NCBI GenBank assembly: GCA_025454815.1
Contig: JALONR010000024.1
Coordinates: 24,020 to 88,019, forward strand
Direction of reading: 5' to 3'
Source of the DNA: Bacteroidales bacterium
Lineage (GTDB): Bacteria; Bacteroidota; Bacteroidia; Bacteroidales; VadinHA17
DNA: 64,000 nt
How positions within the stretch are numbered: position 1 is the first letter of the stretch; each line of letters starts with the position of its first letter. The translations under genes and the position numbers were made by a program. Positions 9,434-19,869 of the stretch are shown here, in pieces. The notes beneath the pieces are model-generated. The model saw only the letters and a program-made list of their open reading frames with translations, ran no database searches and was not told the origin of the DNA.

Positions 9434-10797
9434 CTGTTGAAAAACCTGTTAAGCTTGTCAAAGGCAGTGGGAAGCGCGAATACAACCACCTTGTCATTGG
9501 CCTGAATGAGAGTGTCACCGGTGGCAATATATGGTTTGTAATTCCTTATGCCTCCGCCAACAATTGCATCCTTTGGAAAGTCAATCAGTTTCAGCGGTCC
9601 TCCCGTGATCCGTGCATTCTCGGGAACATTGTATTCTATTACCTCCGCATCAGTACCTGTCATCATCTTGACCTGGGTCACGTTGGGATTCATGGTGTGC
9701 CTGAAAATACGACTGGCGGTGGCTATCTTCTTGTTGATGATGGTATCTATACCTGAGTTCTCCGCCAGGTTTATGTACTCCATGTTTTCAACCTCGGCAA
9801 TGGTTTTCATAACACCTATCTTCTTTGCAAGGAGGCAGGCGAGGATATTGGTCTCTGAGTTACCTGTCACGGCCACAAAGGCATCCATATGCTGAAGTCC
9901 CTCTTCAGCGAGCAACTCTCCGTCACGGCCATCACCATTGATTACGAGTGTTTCCTCCAGCGCCTCGGCCAGATCACGGCATTTTTCCATGTTTATGTCA
10001 ATCAGCTTTACCTGGCAGTCATGCTGGAGCTTGAGTGCAATATGCCTTCCGATGCGGCTTCCACCGAGTATCATTATGCTTTTCGCCTGTACGTTCCGCT
10101 TGCCTGAGAACTTCATCAGGTCAGAGATGCCGTCACGTGTCGAGATCACGAAGGCAAGGTCGCCCTCCCTGAACTCTTCCTTGCCCCTTGGGATGATTGT
10201 TTTTTCGTTTCTCTTGATAGCCACAGCCCGGTATTTGATGGAACCCAGGGCATGGGCCACCTCCTCCAGTGTACGGTTCAGCACCGGTGCGTTCTTCTCC
10301 AGCTTCTGGACATAGAGGGAAAGCAGACCCCCGGCAAAGTCCATGAACTCAGTTGTGCCTGTCTCTTTCAGAAGGCTTATGACCTCCTTTGCTGCAATAA
10401 GCTCCGGATAGATCAGATGGTCAATGCCCATTTCACGGAAGAACTCCTTGTTGCTCCGCTCGAGGTACTCCATATTGTCTATGCGGGCAATGACCTTTTT
10501 GGCGCCGAGCTTCTTGGCAAGAATGGCTGCCGAGATGTTTGTGTCCTCGTAATGCGCAACGGCGATGAAGAGGTCGGTGTTTTTCTTTATAGCCTCCTTG
10601 AGGATGTTGATCGATGTGGCCGAACCCTCATAGGTAAGCACATCGATGGAGGCGTCAACAGGTTTCAGGCGTTCCAGCTCAGAATCAATCAGGATGATCT
10701 CGTGTTCGCTCTGTGAAAGCATCTTTGCAAGATGAGTTCCCACTTCCCCTGCGCCTGCAATTACTATTCTCATGTCAAACGGATAAAAACAGGGCAA
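9430..10797 (-). CDS. trkA: Trk system potassium transporter TrkA; true start possibly the internal Met at 'MRIVIAGAGEVG'
   Basis: Two tandem TrkA_N/TrkA_C units: 'MRIVIAGAGEVGTHLAKMLSQ' and 'IMILGGSRIGRHIALKL'. Confidence 0.93.
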   Translation of the reverse strand: MPCFYPFDMRIVIAGAGEVGTHLAKMLSQSEHEIILIDSELERLKPVDASIDVLTYEGSATSINILKEAIKKNTDLFIAVAHYEDTNISAAILAKKLGAKKVIARIDNMEYLERSNKEFFREMGIDHLIYPELIAAKEVISLLKETGTTEFMDFAGGLLSLYVQKLEKNAPVLNRTLEEVAHALGSIKYRAVAIKRNEKTIIPRGKEEFREGDLAFVISTRDGISDLMKFSGKRNVQAKSIMILGGSRIGRHIALKLQHDCQVKLIDINMEKCRDLAEALEETLVINGDGRDGELLAEEGLQHMDAFVAVTGNSETNILACLLAKKIGVMKTIAEVENMEYINLAENSGIDTIINKKIATASRIFRHTMNPNVTQVKMMTGTDAEVIEYNVPENARITGGPLKLIDFPKDAIVGGGIRNYKPYIATGDTLIQANDKVVVFALPTAFDKLNRFFNS

Positions 10798-10815
10798 AGT
10801 TATACAAAAGAAATG

Positions 10816-12552
10816 TTACCCGGGGTCAATAATCACAATCTTTAGTCCTCGCGTCTCTGCATGTTTCCTTATCTCGGCCGGGATTTCGTTCCGGGTTGAC
10901 GGCACCAGCAGGTGCCTGCCATACTGCCTTACGGTCAGATAGTCTCCCCTGATGTTGTATGTTACCAGCCTGTCGCGGTGCATCTCCTGTTCCAGCTTTA
11001 CGATGTTAAAGGCAGTCAGCATTGCAGCCGCCACAAGGAATGGTCTGATTGTGATCCGGGGGGTGCGCAGAAGGGCAGCAAGCACCAGCGCCGAGGAGGC
11101 GGTAAGCATGACTGTCTCAGCTGCAGACATGCCGATGTGAGTTATCACACCATGGTCTGCTGAACTGATGATCCCGGTGAAGCCCAGGGTGAAAGCAGCA
11201 AGATGGTCAAGCAGCATAGCGAAAAACGATGCCACGGGAGGGAGCGGTGAGGTGATGAGCAGTGCAATTGCAAGGAGGAGGACAACGAACGAGATGGGTA
11301 TCACAATTATATTGGTAACCAGGAACAGCAACGGAAAGATATTGAAGAGTCTGACGGATAGCGCCATAGTGCCAGCCTGGGCCACGAGTGAGACAGCTGT
11401 CATCTGCCACAGGTAGCCGGGGAGGCGCTTCCTTATCCTGATCAGCCTGTAAAGAGGCGTATAGAAAGCAATGATGAATGCCACGGCGAGATAGGAGAGC
11501 TGGAAGCCGGCCTCGAAGATCACCCCGGGATGACCGGCAATGATAATGAATGCTGAAGCAAGCAGGTTGTTCATGCCCGCGGCCGGCCGGCCGAGAAGGG
11601 TTCCTGCCTGCAAAAAAGTAAACATAATCGTGGCCCTCAGTACTGAAGGAGAAAGGCCGGTGATGAAGGCAAAACCCCACAGTGCAGGTATGATTATCAG
11701 TGCCCTGGCCCATTTCAGCCGCCGGGGCATGAAGAAGAGAAACCACGAGAGAGCCATGCTTATCATGCCTACATGCAGTCCTGACACTGCCATTATATGC
11801 ATTGCTCCTGACCTGGAGAAGGAGGTCAGTCTCTCCTTTTCCAGCAACCCCTTATCGCCTATTGTAAGAGCCATTATGAGACCGAGTTCTTCGCCCTTCA
11901 GCCCGGCTCGCCTGAAGGCATCAGTCATCCTGCGTGCAGTGATAAGTGAGCTTTCACGCACTGAACGTCTTTTGCCGGGACTGTAGCCGGTAATGTCCGC
12001 GGCCCTGAAGAAGGCCATATACCTGATACCCTGCCCCTCGAGGTAACGGCTGTGGTTGAACTCGCACGGGTTTCCATTGTTCTTCACTCTGACAGGCCTG
12101 ATGTTCAGGCTCAGCAGGTCTCCGGGCTTCCAGCGTGACGGCAGGGTGTCAGTCATGAACCACAGCAGGAGGGAGCCGCAGGGGTGGCTGACAGAATCAC
12201 CCGATTCCACGGATATAATCCTTGCCTTTATGGAACAACCGCTGTTGCCCCTTTCAGGGTAGCCCGAGAGGCGCAGGGTGATCTCCTGATTGCCGGCGTC
12301 AAGGTCACTCAGACGGCGCCGTTCAGCATTGCGCAACAGGTATCCTGTTGATAAGAGAAAAACCATGAGTGTTGCCCCGAAGATGGTATCATTCAGGTGT
12401 GTGGGGTGAAGCAGGCGCAGCGCCATCACCGCCAGGGCAATACCTGCCGGGACGGCAATGACACCGGTAATATCCGGCAGGTATTCTGCCGTGATCACAC
12501 CGGCACATAGCGGCACGGTAAACCTCAGGAAAGGAATTTCCCTGAATTGCAC
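10816..12552 (-). CDS. ComEC/Rec2 family competence protein (membrane channel)
   Basis: 578 aa; 'HIMAVSGLHVGMI' motif and 'LRATIMFTFLQAGTLLGRPAAGMNNLLASAFIII'. Confidence 0.9.
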   Translation of the reverse strand: MQFREIPFLRFTVPLCAGVITAEYLPDITGVIAVPAGIALAVMALRLLHPTHLNDTIFGATLMVFLLSTGYLLRNAERRRLSDLDAGNQEITLRLSGYPERGNSGCSIKARIISVESGDSVSHPCGSLLLWFMTDTLPSRWKPGDLLSLNIRPVRVKNNGNPCEFNHSRYLEGQGIRYMAFFRAADITGYSPGKRRSVRESSLITARRMTDAFRRAGLKGEELGLIMALTIGDKGLLEKERLTSFSRSGAMHIMAVSGLHVGMISMALSWFLFFMPRRLKWARALIIIPALWGFAFITGLSPSVLRATIMFTFLQAGTLLGRPAAGMNNLLASAFIIIAGHPGVIFEAGFQLSYLAVAFIIAFYTPLYRLIRIRKRLPGYLWQMTAVSLVAQAGTMALSVRLFNIFPLLFLVTNIIVIPISFVVLLLAIALLITSPLPPVASFFAMLLDHLAAFTLGFTGIISSADHGVITHIGMSAAETVMLTASSALVLAALLRTPRITIRPFLVAAAMLTAFNIVKLEQEMHRDRLVTYNIRGDYLTVRQYGRHLLVPSTRNEIPAEIRKHAETRGLKIVIIDPG

Positions 12553-12580
12553 GGGTCAGCAGCTTTTGACCCATGTAAGT

Positions 12581-12712
12581 TAGGAAATTAAGTTTTACGG
12601 GGCAACAGTTCCAGACCTGTGCTGGTAAAGAAACTCAGTTTTACAGGGCAACAATTACATACCTGGGCGGGGAAGAAACTCAGTTATACGGGGCAACAGT
12701 TCCTTAACTACT
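12581..12712. repeat. Three imperfect ~45-46-bp tandem repeats (aagaaactcagttttacggggcaacagtt...)
   Basis: Core 'cagttttacrgggcaaca' recurs near 12590, 12636 and 12681. Confidence 0.85.
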
Positions 12713-13268
12713 TTCCGGGGGGAAGTATAGTCCGGTAACTGGCTTCAAATTTTCCCTTGCTGATGTCATTGAGTTTGCCTTTGATAAGACGGCGGCGGAG
12801 AGGACTTAGTCTGTCAGGGAAAAGGACACCGTCAAGGTGATCATACTCATGCAGTATCACTCTTGCCTTATAGCCCGAGTAAACATCATCATGAAAATTC
12901 CATTTCTGATCATAGTACCGGATACGTATCTCCGACTCACGGTCAACCTCCTCATGAAGTCCGGGGAGGCTAAGGCATCCCTCGTTCATGGGCACTTTCA
13001 ATCCCTTACGCTCGACCACCTGCGGATTGATGAATGCCATCCTGAAGTCTTTCATATCCGGGTGATCTTCTGCAAGCGGCTCACCATCCACCACGAAGAT
13101 CCTGATTGATTTTCCGATTTGTGGTGCTGCAAGTCCAAGGCCATCAGACTTGTACATTGTTTCGAACATGTCTTCGATAAACCTGTCTAAGTCGGGAAAG
13201 TCACGGTCTATATCCTGCGCAACTTTTCGCAGTACAGGGTGTCCGTATACATAGATCGGATATGTCAT
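12708..13268 (-). CDS. def: Peptide deformylase
   Basis: 'GLGLAAPQIG', 'EGCLSLPG', 'ILHEYDHLDGVLF' (HExxH variant HEYDH). Confidence 0.95.
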   Translation of the reverse strand: MTYPIYVYGHPVLRKVAQDIDRDFPDLDRFIEDMFETMYKSDGLGLAAPQIGKSIRIFVVDGEPLAEDHPDMKDFRMAFINPQVVERKGLKVPMNEGCLSLPGLHEEVDRESEIRIRYYDQKWNFHDDVYSGYKARVILHEYDHLDGVLFPDRLSPLRRRLIKGKLNDISKGKFEASYRTILPPGK

Positions 13269-13282
13269 TTATTTCTTTCAGT

Positions 13283-13753
13283 TTATGTTTTGTTCTCCAG
13301 GGCCCTGAGCCATGACTGGAGGATGATTGATGCACTGATCCGGTCAGTCAGAGCCTTGTCACGCCTGCCGTTTCTGCTTACACCCCCGTCTATCATTGCC
13401 TGCATGGCCATCTGAGAGGTGAAACGCTCATCAGCAAGGTGGAGAGGTGTCCCGGGGAATACTTTCCTGAACCTGGCGATGAACGGATCGATGTATTTTA
13501 CACTTTCACTGGGCAGATTGTTCACGGTAACCGGGTAGCCTATCACCACATCGGTGACGTTCTCCCGTGGGATATACTCACGGAGGAAGGCTTCAAGTTC
13601 TCCCGAGGGAACCGTAATAAGGGGAGAGGCTATGATCCGCATCGGATCTGTTACTGCCACTCCGCATCTTTTTCTACCGTAGTCTATTGCCAGTGCCCTG
13701 CCCATCGTAATTTTTTCCCCGGCCCGAACGGCCGTCATCATTTTCGTGTACAA
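13283..13753 (-). CDS. ruvX: Holliday junction resolvase RuvX/YqgF
   Basis: 'RALAIDYGRKRCGVAVTDP', 'VVIGYPVTVN', 'DERFTSQMA'. Confidence 0.9.
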   Translation of the reverse strand: MYTKMMTAVRAGEKITMGRALAIDYGRKRCGVAVTDPMRIIASPLITVPSGELEAFLREYIPRENVTDVVIGYPVTVNNLPSESVKYIDPFIARFRKVFPGTPLHLADERFTSQMAMQAMIDGGVSRNGRRDKALTDRISASIILQSWLRALENKT

Positions 13754-13781
13754 AGTTACAGCTTTCCTGTCAGAAAAAGAA

Positions 13782-13805
13782 GAGAGCCGGGCTGGGCCGG
13801 CTCTC
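13782..13805 (-). terminator. Rho-independent terminator after nifJ
   Basis: GAGAGCCGG-GCTGGG-CCGGCTCTC hairpin followed on the minus strand by a T-rich tract. Confidence 0.7.
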
Positions 13806-13825
13806 CTTCATTATGCATAACAGCT

Positions 13826-16800
13826 TTATTCTGTTTTGGTTTCAGCTTCGGCAGCCACTTCTCCGAACTTCATTTCAGAAAGACGCTTGTAGGTATTGTA
13901 CCTCCATCTTGCGTTTTCCTCCGCCTGTTTGAAGAGGACGTCGGCTTCGCCTGGGAAGTCCTTGAGAAGCGATGTGTAACGTACCTCTGACCTGAGGAAA
14001 TCCTGGAACTTGCTCCAGTCGGGCTCCTTGGAGTCGAGCTGGAACGGGTTCTTGCCTTCAGCTTCCAGACGCGGGTCATAACGGTAGTTATGCCAGTATC
14101 CCGAAGTCACAGCGTCCTCTGCCTGCTGCTGTGTCTTGCCCATGCCGTTGCGGAGGCCGTGGTTGATACAGGGTGAGTAGGCAATGATGAGTGACGGACC
14201 GGGATACTCCTCGGCTTCACGTATGGCCTTGAAATACTGGTTCTGGCTTGCACCCATCGATACCTGTGCAACATAGACATAGCCATAGGTCATGGCCATC
14301 TGCCCGAGGTCCTTCTTCCGTATCTTCTTGCCGGAGGCTGCGAACTTGGCAACGGCACCTGCAGGAGTTGACTTGGAAGCCTGGCCTCCGGTGTTGGAGT
14401 AGACTTCTGTGTCAAGGACAAGAACGTTGATATTCTCACCTGATGCAAGGACGTGGTCAAGGCCGCCGTAACCGATGTCATATGCCCATCCGTCGCCGCC
14501 GAACACCCAGAATGATTTCTTCACCAGGTATTCCCTGAGCCCGAGGATCTCACTGCAGACCGGAGACTTGTCCTTTTCACATGCTGCAATGACCTTCTCA
14601 GAGACGCTTCTTGTGGTCTTTGAGTTTTCCTTCTCTGTAATCCATTCGTTGAAGGCTGCCACTGTTTCCGGTGCGAGACCGCTGCCGATGCTCTCCTTCA
14701 TCAGCCGCTCAATGCGGTCCCTGATCTGGTTTGAGCCAAGCATGAGGCCGAATCCGTACTCTGCGTTGTCTTCAAAGAGTGAGTTTGCCCATGCCGGACC
14801 ATGACCGTTCTTATTTGTGGTGTAGGGCATTGAGGGAGCCGAGCCGCCGTAGATTGATGAACATCCGGTGGCGTTTGAGATTACCATACGGTCACCGAAG
14901 AGCTGGGTGATAGCCTTGATATAGGGTGTCTCACCGCATCCTGCGCATGCTCCGGAGAACTCGAAGAGCGGCTGTGCAAACTGTGAGTTCTTGACATTGG
15001 TGTATTTGTCAACAACGGTTTCCTTGTAACCGACCTTCTCATGCATGTAGGTCCATCTCTCAGCCTGGTCAAGCTGCGTCTCAAGCGGCTTCATGATGAG
15101 AGCTTTTTCCTTTGAGGGGCATACATCGGCACAGTTGCCGCAACCGGTGCAGTCATAAATGCTGACCTGTATCCTGAACTTGTGGCTCTTGGTGTTGCCG
15201 ATACCCTGCTTGGCAGTTGTTCCGGCCGGAGCAGCCGCCAGTTCCTCATCGGTAAGGAGGAAGGGACGGATTGCAGCGTGGGGGCATACGTACGAACACT
15301 GGTTGCACTGGATACACTTATCCATCTGCCACTCGGGAACGTTGACGGCGATGCCGCGCTTTTCATATGCCGATGTTCCTGCCGGGAATGTGCCGTCTTC
15401 ACGTCCAACGAACGCACTGACAGGAAGATCATCACCCCTGAGGCCGTTGATGACATCAGCCACCTCGCGGATGAATTCCGGCTTGCCTGACTCTTCCTTT
15501 ACATCCTGAACCTTGATTTTGGCCCATTCAGCCGGTATTTCAACCTTTATCACATCCCCGCCGCGGTCAATGGCATCATTATTCATCTTGACAATGTTCT
15601 CGCCCTTCTTGCCGTAAGCCTTGACAACGGCATGCTTCATCTCGTCAACTGCAAGCTTGTAAGGGATCACTTCCGATACCTTGAAGAAAGCACTCTGCAT
15701 TATGGTGTTTGTCCTGGTGCCGAGACCCAGCTCTTCGGCTATGCTTGTTGCATTGATGATATAGAAGTCGATATTGTTCTCTGCCATATACTTCTTCATA
15801 TGGTCAGGAAGCTTGGTCTTTGTCTCTTCCGCATCCCAGATTGAGTTCAGAAGGAAAGTTCCACCCTTCTTGAGCCCTCTCAGCATATCATATTTGTCAA
15901 GATATGACGGAACATGGCATGCCACAAAGTCCGGAGTGTTTACCAGGTAGGGCGAACGGATGGGATGATCACCGAAACGGAGATGAGAGGTTGTCACACC
16001 TCCTGATTTCTTGGAGTCATAGGCAAAATATGCCTGGCAGTATTTATCAGTTGTTTCACCGATGATCTTGATTGAGTTTTTGTTTGCACCGACGGTACCG
16101 TCAGAGCCTATGCCGTAGAACTTGGCAGAATAGGTTCCCTTGTGGCTGACGTTGATCTCCGGAAGGAGGGGCAGTGACCTGAAGGTCACATCATCAACTA
16201 TACCGACCGTGAACTGGTTCATCGGTTTTTCCTTCTTCATGTTCTCGAAGACGGAAATTATCTGTGCCGGAGTGGTGTCTTTTGAACTTAGTCCATACCG
16301 TCCGCCGATGATCATCGGCTGCACGGAGTGGCCGTAGAACACATCCCTGACATCAAGATAGAGAGGATCGCCGTTAGCTCCAGGTTCCTTTGTGCGGTCA
16401 AGCACGGTGATGCGCTTTACCTTCTTCGGAAGGACATTGAACAGGTACTTGGCTGAGAAAGGCCTGTAGAGGTGGACGCTGATGAGCCCGATTTTTTCTC
16501 CCTTTGTTTCTGCCAGGTAGTCAATTACCTCCTTGATGGTCTCCGTGACGGATCCCATTGCAATGATAATGTTCTCTGCATCAGGTGCGCCGTAGTAGGT
16601 AAAAGGTTTGTAAGTCCGGCCGGTGACGGCTGAGATCTTTTCCATGTATTCATTGACAGTATCGTCAAGGTTGGTGTAGAAGGGGTTTGATGCCTCCTTG
16701 GCCTGGAAGAATATGTCAGGGTTCTGCGCAGTACCCCTGGTTACCGGTTTGCCCGGATTCAGGGCTCTGTCACGGAAAGCTTTCAGTGCATCCTGATCAA

Positions 16801-17386
16801 CCAGTTTCTTCATAACCTCAATGTCCATCTCTTCGATCTTCTGGATCTCGTGTGATGAACGGAAGCCGTCAAAGAAATGGAGGAACGGGATTCTTGATTT
16901 GATTGCAGCAAGGTGTGCCACGCCGGCGAGATCCATTATCTCCTGGATGCTGCCGGTGGCAAGCAGGCCGAAGCCTGTCTGGCGCGTAGCATAGATGTCG
17001 CTGTGGTCACCGAAGATTGAAAGTGCATGAGCTGCCACTGTACGGGCACTTACGTGAAAAACACCGGGAAGAAGCTCTCCGGCCATCTTATACATATTGG
17101 GGATCATCAGAAGAAGTCCCTGCGATGCGGTGAAGGTAGAGGTCAGCGCGCCTGACTGAAGTGAACCGTGTACTGCTCCTGCGGCACCGGCTTCACTCTG
17201 CATCTCAACAACCTTTACCTCTTCACCGAACATGTTCTTCAGCCCGTGAGCTGCCCACTCATCGACATACTCTGCCATGGTGGATGAAGGGGTAATGGGA
17301 TAGATGCAGGCCACTTCGCTGAACATATAGGCTATATGCGATGCTGCCTGGTTACCGTCACATGTAATGAATTTTTTTGTTGCCAT
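13826..17386 (-). CDS. nifJ: Pyruvate:ferredoxin (flavodoxin) oxidoreductase
   Basis: 1186-aa single-chain PFOR; two 4Fe-4S motifs 'CIQCNQCSYVCP' and 'CTGCGNCADVCP', TPP motif 'GDGWAYDIGYGGLDHVLASGENINVLVLDTEVYSNTGGQ'. Confidence 0.97.
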   Translation of the reverse strand: MATKKFITCDGNQAASHIAYMFSEVACIYPITPSSTMAEYVDEWAAHGLKNMFGEEVKVVEMQSEAGAAGAVHGSLQSGALTSTFTASQGLLLMIPNMYKMAGELLPGVFHVSARTVAAHALSIFGDHSDIYATRQTGFGLLATGSIQEIMDLAGVAHLAAIKSRIPFLHFFDGFRSSHEIQKIEEMDIEVMKKLVDQDALKAFRDRALNPGKPVTRGTAQNPDIFFQAKEASNPFYTNLDDTVNEYMEKISAVTGRTYKPFTYYGAPDAENIIIAMGSVTETIKEVIDYLAETKGEKIGLISVHLYRPFSAKYLFNVLPKKVKRITVLDRTKEPGANGDPLYLDVRDVFYGHSVQPMIIGGRYGLSSKDTTPAQIISVFENMKKEKPMNQFTVGIVDDVTFRSLPLLPEINVSHKGTYSAKFYGIGSDGTVGANKNSIKIIGETTDKYCQAYFAYDSKKSGGVTTSHLRFGDHPIRSPYLVNTPDFVACHVPSYLDKYDMLRGLKKGGTFLLNSIWDAEETKTKLPDHMKKYMAENNIDFYIINATSIAEELGLGTRTNTIMQSAFFKVSEVIPYKLAVDEMKHAVVKAYGKKGENIVKMNNDAIDRGGDVIKVEIPAEWAKIKVQDVKEESGKPEFIREVADVINGLRGDDLPVSAFVGREDGTFPAGTSAYEKRGIAVNVPEWQMDKCIQCNQCSYVCPHAAIRPFLLTDEELAAAPAGTTAKQGIGNTKSHKFRIQVSIYDCTGCGNCADVCPSKEKALIMKPLETQLDQAERWTYMHEKVGYKETVVDKYTNVKNSQFAQPLFEFSGACAGCGETPYIKAITQLFGDRMVISNATGCSSIYGGSAPSMPYTTNKNGHGPAWANSLFEDNAEYGFGLMLGSNQIRDRIERLMKESIGSGLAPETVAAFNEWITEKENSKTTRSVSEKVIAACEKDKSPVCSEILGLREYLVKKSFWVFGGDGWAYDIGYGGLDHVLASGENINVLVLDTEVYSNTGGQASKSTPAGAVAKFAASGKKIRKKDLGQMAMTYGYVYVAQVSMGASQNQYFKAIREAEEYPGPSLIIAYSPCINHGLRNGMGKTQQQAEDAVTSGYWHNYRYDPRLEAEGKNPFQLDSKEPDWSKFQDFLRSEVRYTSLLKDFPGEADVLFKQAEENARWRYNTYKRLSEMKFGEVAAEAETKTE

Positions 17387-17463
17387 TTCTGATTATAAGT
17401 AATTATTGATCAAATAACCTTAAAAAAATTAAACTGCAAAGGTACTCATTTTTCATGAGAATC

Positions 17464-19559
17464 TTACTGGCTGTTCATTGAAATGAGGAACTCTTCGTTG
17501 GAGCGGGTCTGGGTAATGCGGTCACGAAGGAATTCCATGGCCTCAACCGAATTCATGTCAGTAAGATAGTTGCGAAGTATCCAGATCTTGTTGAGCATGT
17601 TCTTATCAAGAAGCAGGTCTTCACGCCTGGTACTCGAAGCCGGTATGTCAATTGACGGGAAGATCCTCCTGTTTGAGAGCTTCCGGTCAAGCTGCAGTTC
17701 CATGTTGCCTGTACCCTTGAACTCTTCAAAGATCACATCGTCCATCTTTGAACCCGTGTCTGTGAGGGCGGTGGCTATGATGGTCAGCGATCCGCCGTTT
17801 TCAATGTTCCGAGCCGCACCAAAGAAACGTTTCGGTTTATGCAGTGCATTGGAATCAACACCGCCTGACAGTACCTTTCCTGATGCAGGGGCAATGGTAT
17901 TGAATGCCCTGGCCAGTCGGGTGATTGAGTCAAGGAGGATGACCACATCATGACCGCACTCGACAAGCCTCTTGGCTTTTTCCTGGACTATGGTGGCTAT
18001 CCTTACGTGCCGCTCGGCCGGCTCATCGAAGGTAGAGGCAATCACCTCTGCATTCACGTTCCGCGCCATCTCGGTAACCTCCTCAGGACGTTCGTCAATG
18101 AGAAGTATCATCAGGTAGACCTCAGGGTGGAACCTGGCAATGGCATTTGCTATATCCTGAAGAAGAATTGTTTTACCTGTCTTGGGCTGCGCCACAATGA
18201 GTCCGCGCTGACCCTTGCCTATTGGGCAGAACATATCAACTATACGGACCGAGAGGTTGCCTTCGCCGGGTTTGCAGAGAGTAAATTTCTCATTCGGGAA
18301 GAGGGGAGTAAGGTAATCAAATGGAACCCTGTCACGAATGTAATCAGGTGTACGGCCGTTTATTTCCTCGACTTTTATAAGCGGGAAATACTTTTCTCCT
18401 TCGCGGGGCGGACGGATGGTGCCCCTGATGGTATCACCCGTCTTAAGCCCGAAGAGTTTTATCTGCGACTGAGACACGTAAATGTCATCGGGTGAACTGA
18501 GGTAGTTGTAGTCCGGTGAGCGCAGGAAGCCGTAGCCGTCAGGCATGATCTCCAGGACTCCGGTATTGGCAACTATCCCTTCGAAATCATAGGCCCGTTC
18601 CTTTTTCTCTTCCCTGACAGGTTCATGAACCTCAGGCTGGGGTGCAGCCACCTCCGGTGCGACAGGCGGTATTACCACCCCGTTCTCGGGTGCTGCAGCT
18701 TCTCCGATCAGCCCTGCCTCACTGTCAGCCTCAGCGAATCTCAGGATATCATGTTCGCTGTCAGTAACTGCATCAGCTGCAAAGAGGAGTTTATCGTTTG
18801 CGGGTTGCTGTTGAGGTTCCCGGGAGTCCTGGTCGCGACGCTGCTGTGTGGGCGATGGTGCAGGTTCTCCCTGCTGAGGTGCAGGTGGCTGATTGCGCTG
18901 ACGGTCTGCATCAGGCCTGTAGGGGCCTTGCTGGTCATTTCTGAAGGTCCGCGGCCTTCTGTCACGGTTTTGCTGCCATTGCTGGTGCCTTGGCTGCTGG
19001 CCCTGACCCTGCTGCTGGCCCTGCTGTGCTGCTGGCCCTGCTGCTGGCCCTGTCCCTGCTGCTGAGGTTGCCCCTGCTGCTGGCTCTGCTGCTGACCCTG
19101 CTGCTGGCCCTGCTGCTGAGGTTGCCCCTGCTGTTGTCCCTGCTGCCCCGGGTGTTGAGGTCTGCCATGCTGGCCTTGCTGCTGTCCCTGCTGCTGCTGA
19201 CCCGGGTGCTGTTTTTTCTTATGCGGCTTCTGTTTCTGACCCTGACCCTGCTGCCTCTGCTGTTGTTGTTGCTGGGGTTGCTGCTGAGGCTGTTGCCGAA
19301 GGTCTCTCTGCTGCTGGCCAAGCCTCTCAGGCTGCTTCTGTTTCTGCTGCTGGCCTGAACGCTCCTGTTTACGGTCTGACGACAGGTTTTCATTTTTGCC
19401 GGTCTTCCGTGTTTCAGCTGCGTCAATAGCCTGCTGGTCAAGGATCTTATATATGAGATCCTGCTTTTTGAGTAGTTCTACCCTCTTAATTTTGAGCTGC
19501 TTAGCTATCTCCCTCAATTCGGGAACAAGCATCTCGCTCAGTTCAAGAATATCATGCAT
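17464..19559 (-). CDS. rho: Transcription termination factor Rho with long Q/G-rich N-terminal insertion; ORF interrupted by an apparent frameshift at ~19021-19036
   Basis: N-terminal Rho_N domain in ORF 18741..19559 ('[40 protein letters not shown]') and Rho core in ORF 17464..18678 ('[25 protein letters not shown]'); my translation of the core frame upstream of 18678 stays open and Q-rich up to ~19026, where the two frames meet. Confidence 0.9.
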
Positions 19560-19869
19560 GTCGTAAAATTGTGTAGAAAATTAGTTTCGATAATGTTTGG
19601 TGAAAGTGGAGAATTTGAATCAGTCCCTCCGACAGAGTAAATGACTCGTGTCATTATTCCGATGCAATTTTAATCAATAATTGGTTAATATACAAATTAC
19701 AAGGTCAAAAATGTGGTTTGCAGGGCTTTTTACATATGTGCGGCATCAATTATTAAGCTGGTTTCAGGGGGCTGATTGCGAAAATATGCACAGAGCTTGC
19801 TTTTCTGAGAAAGTTTTACTAAAATTGTAAGCTTTTGCTTAAGGAAACGGCGGTAAGCTTGTTAATTTA

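Noticed and set aside
18990-19358. Leucine-rich 122-aa plus-strand ORF ([17 protein letters not shown]...)
   Set aside because: Antisense reading of the CTG/CAG repeats that encode the Rho Q-rich insertion.
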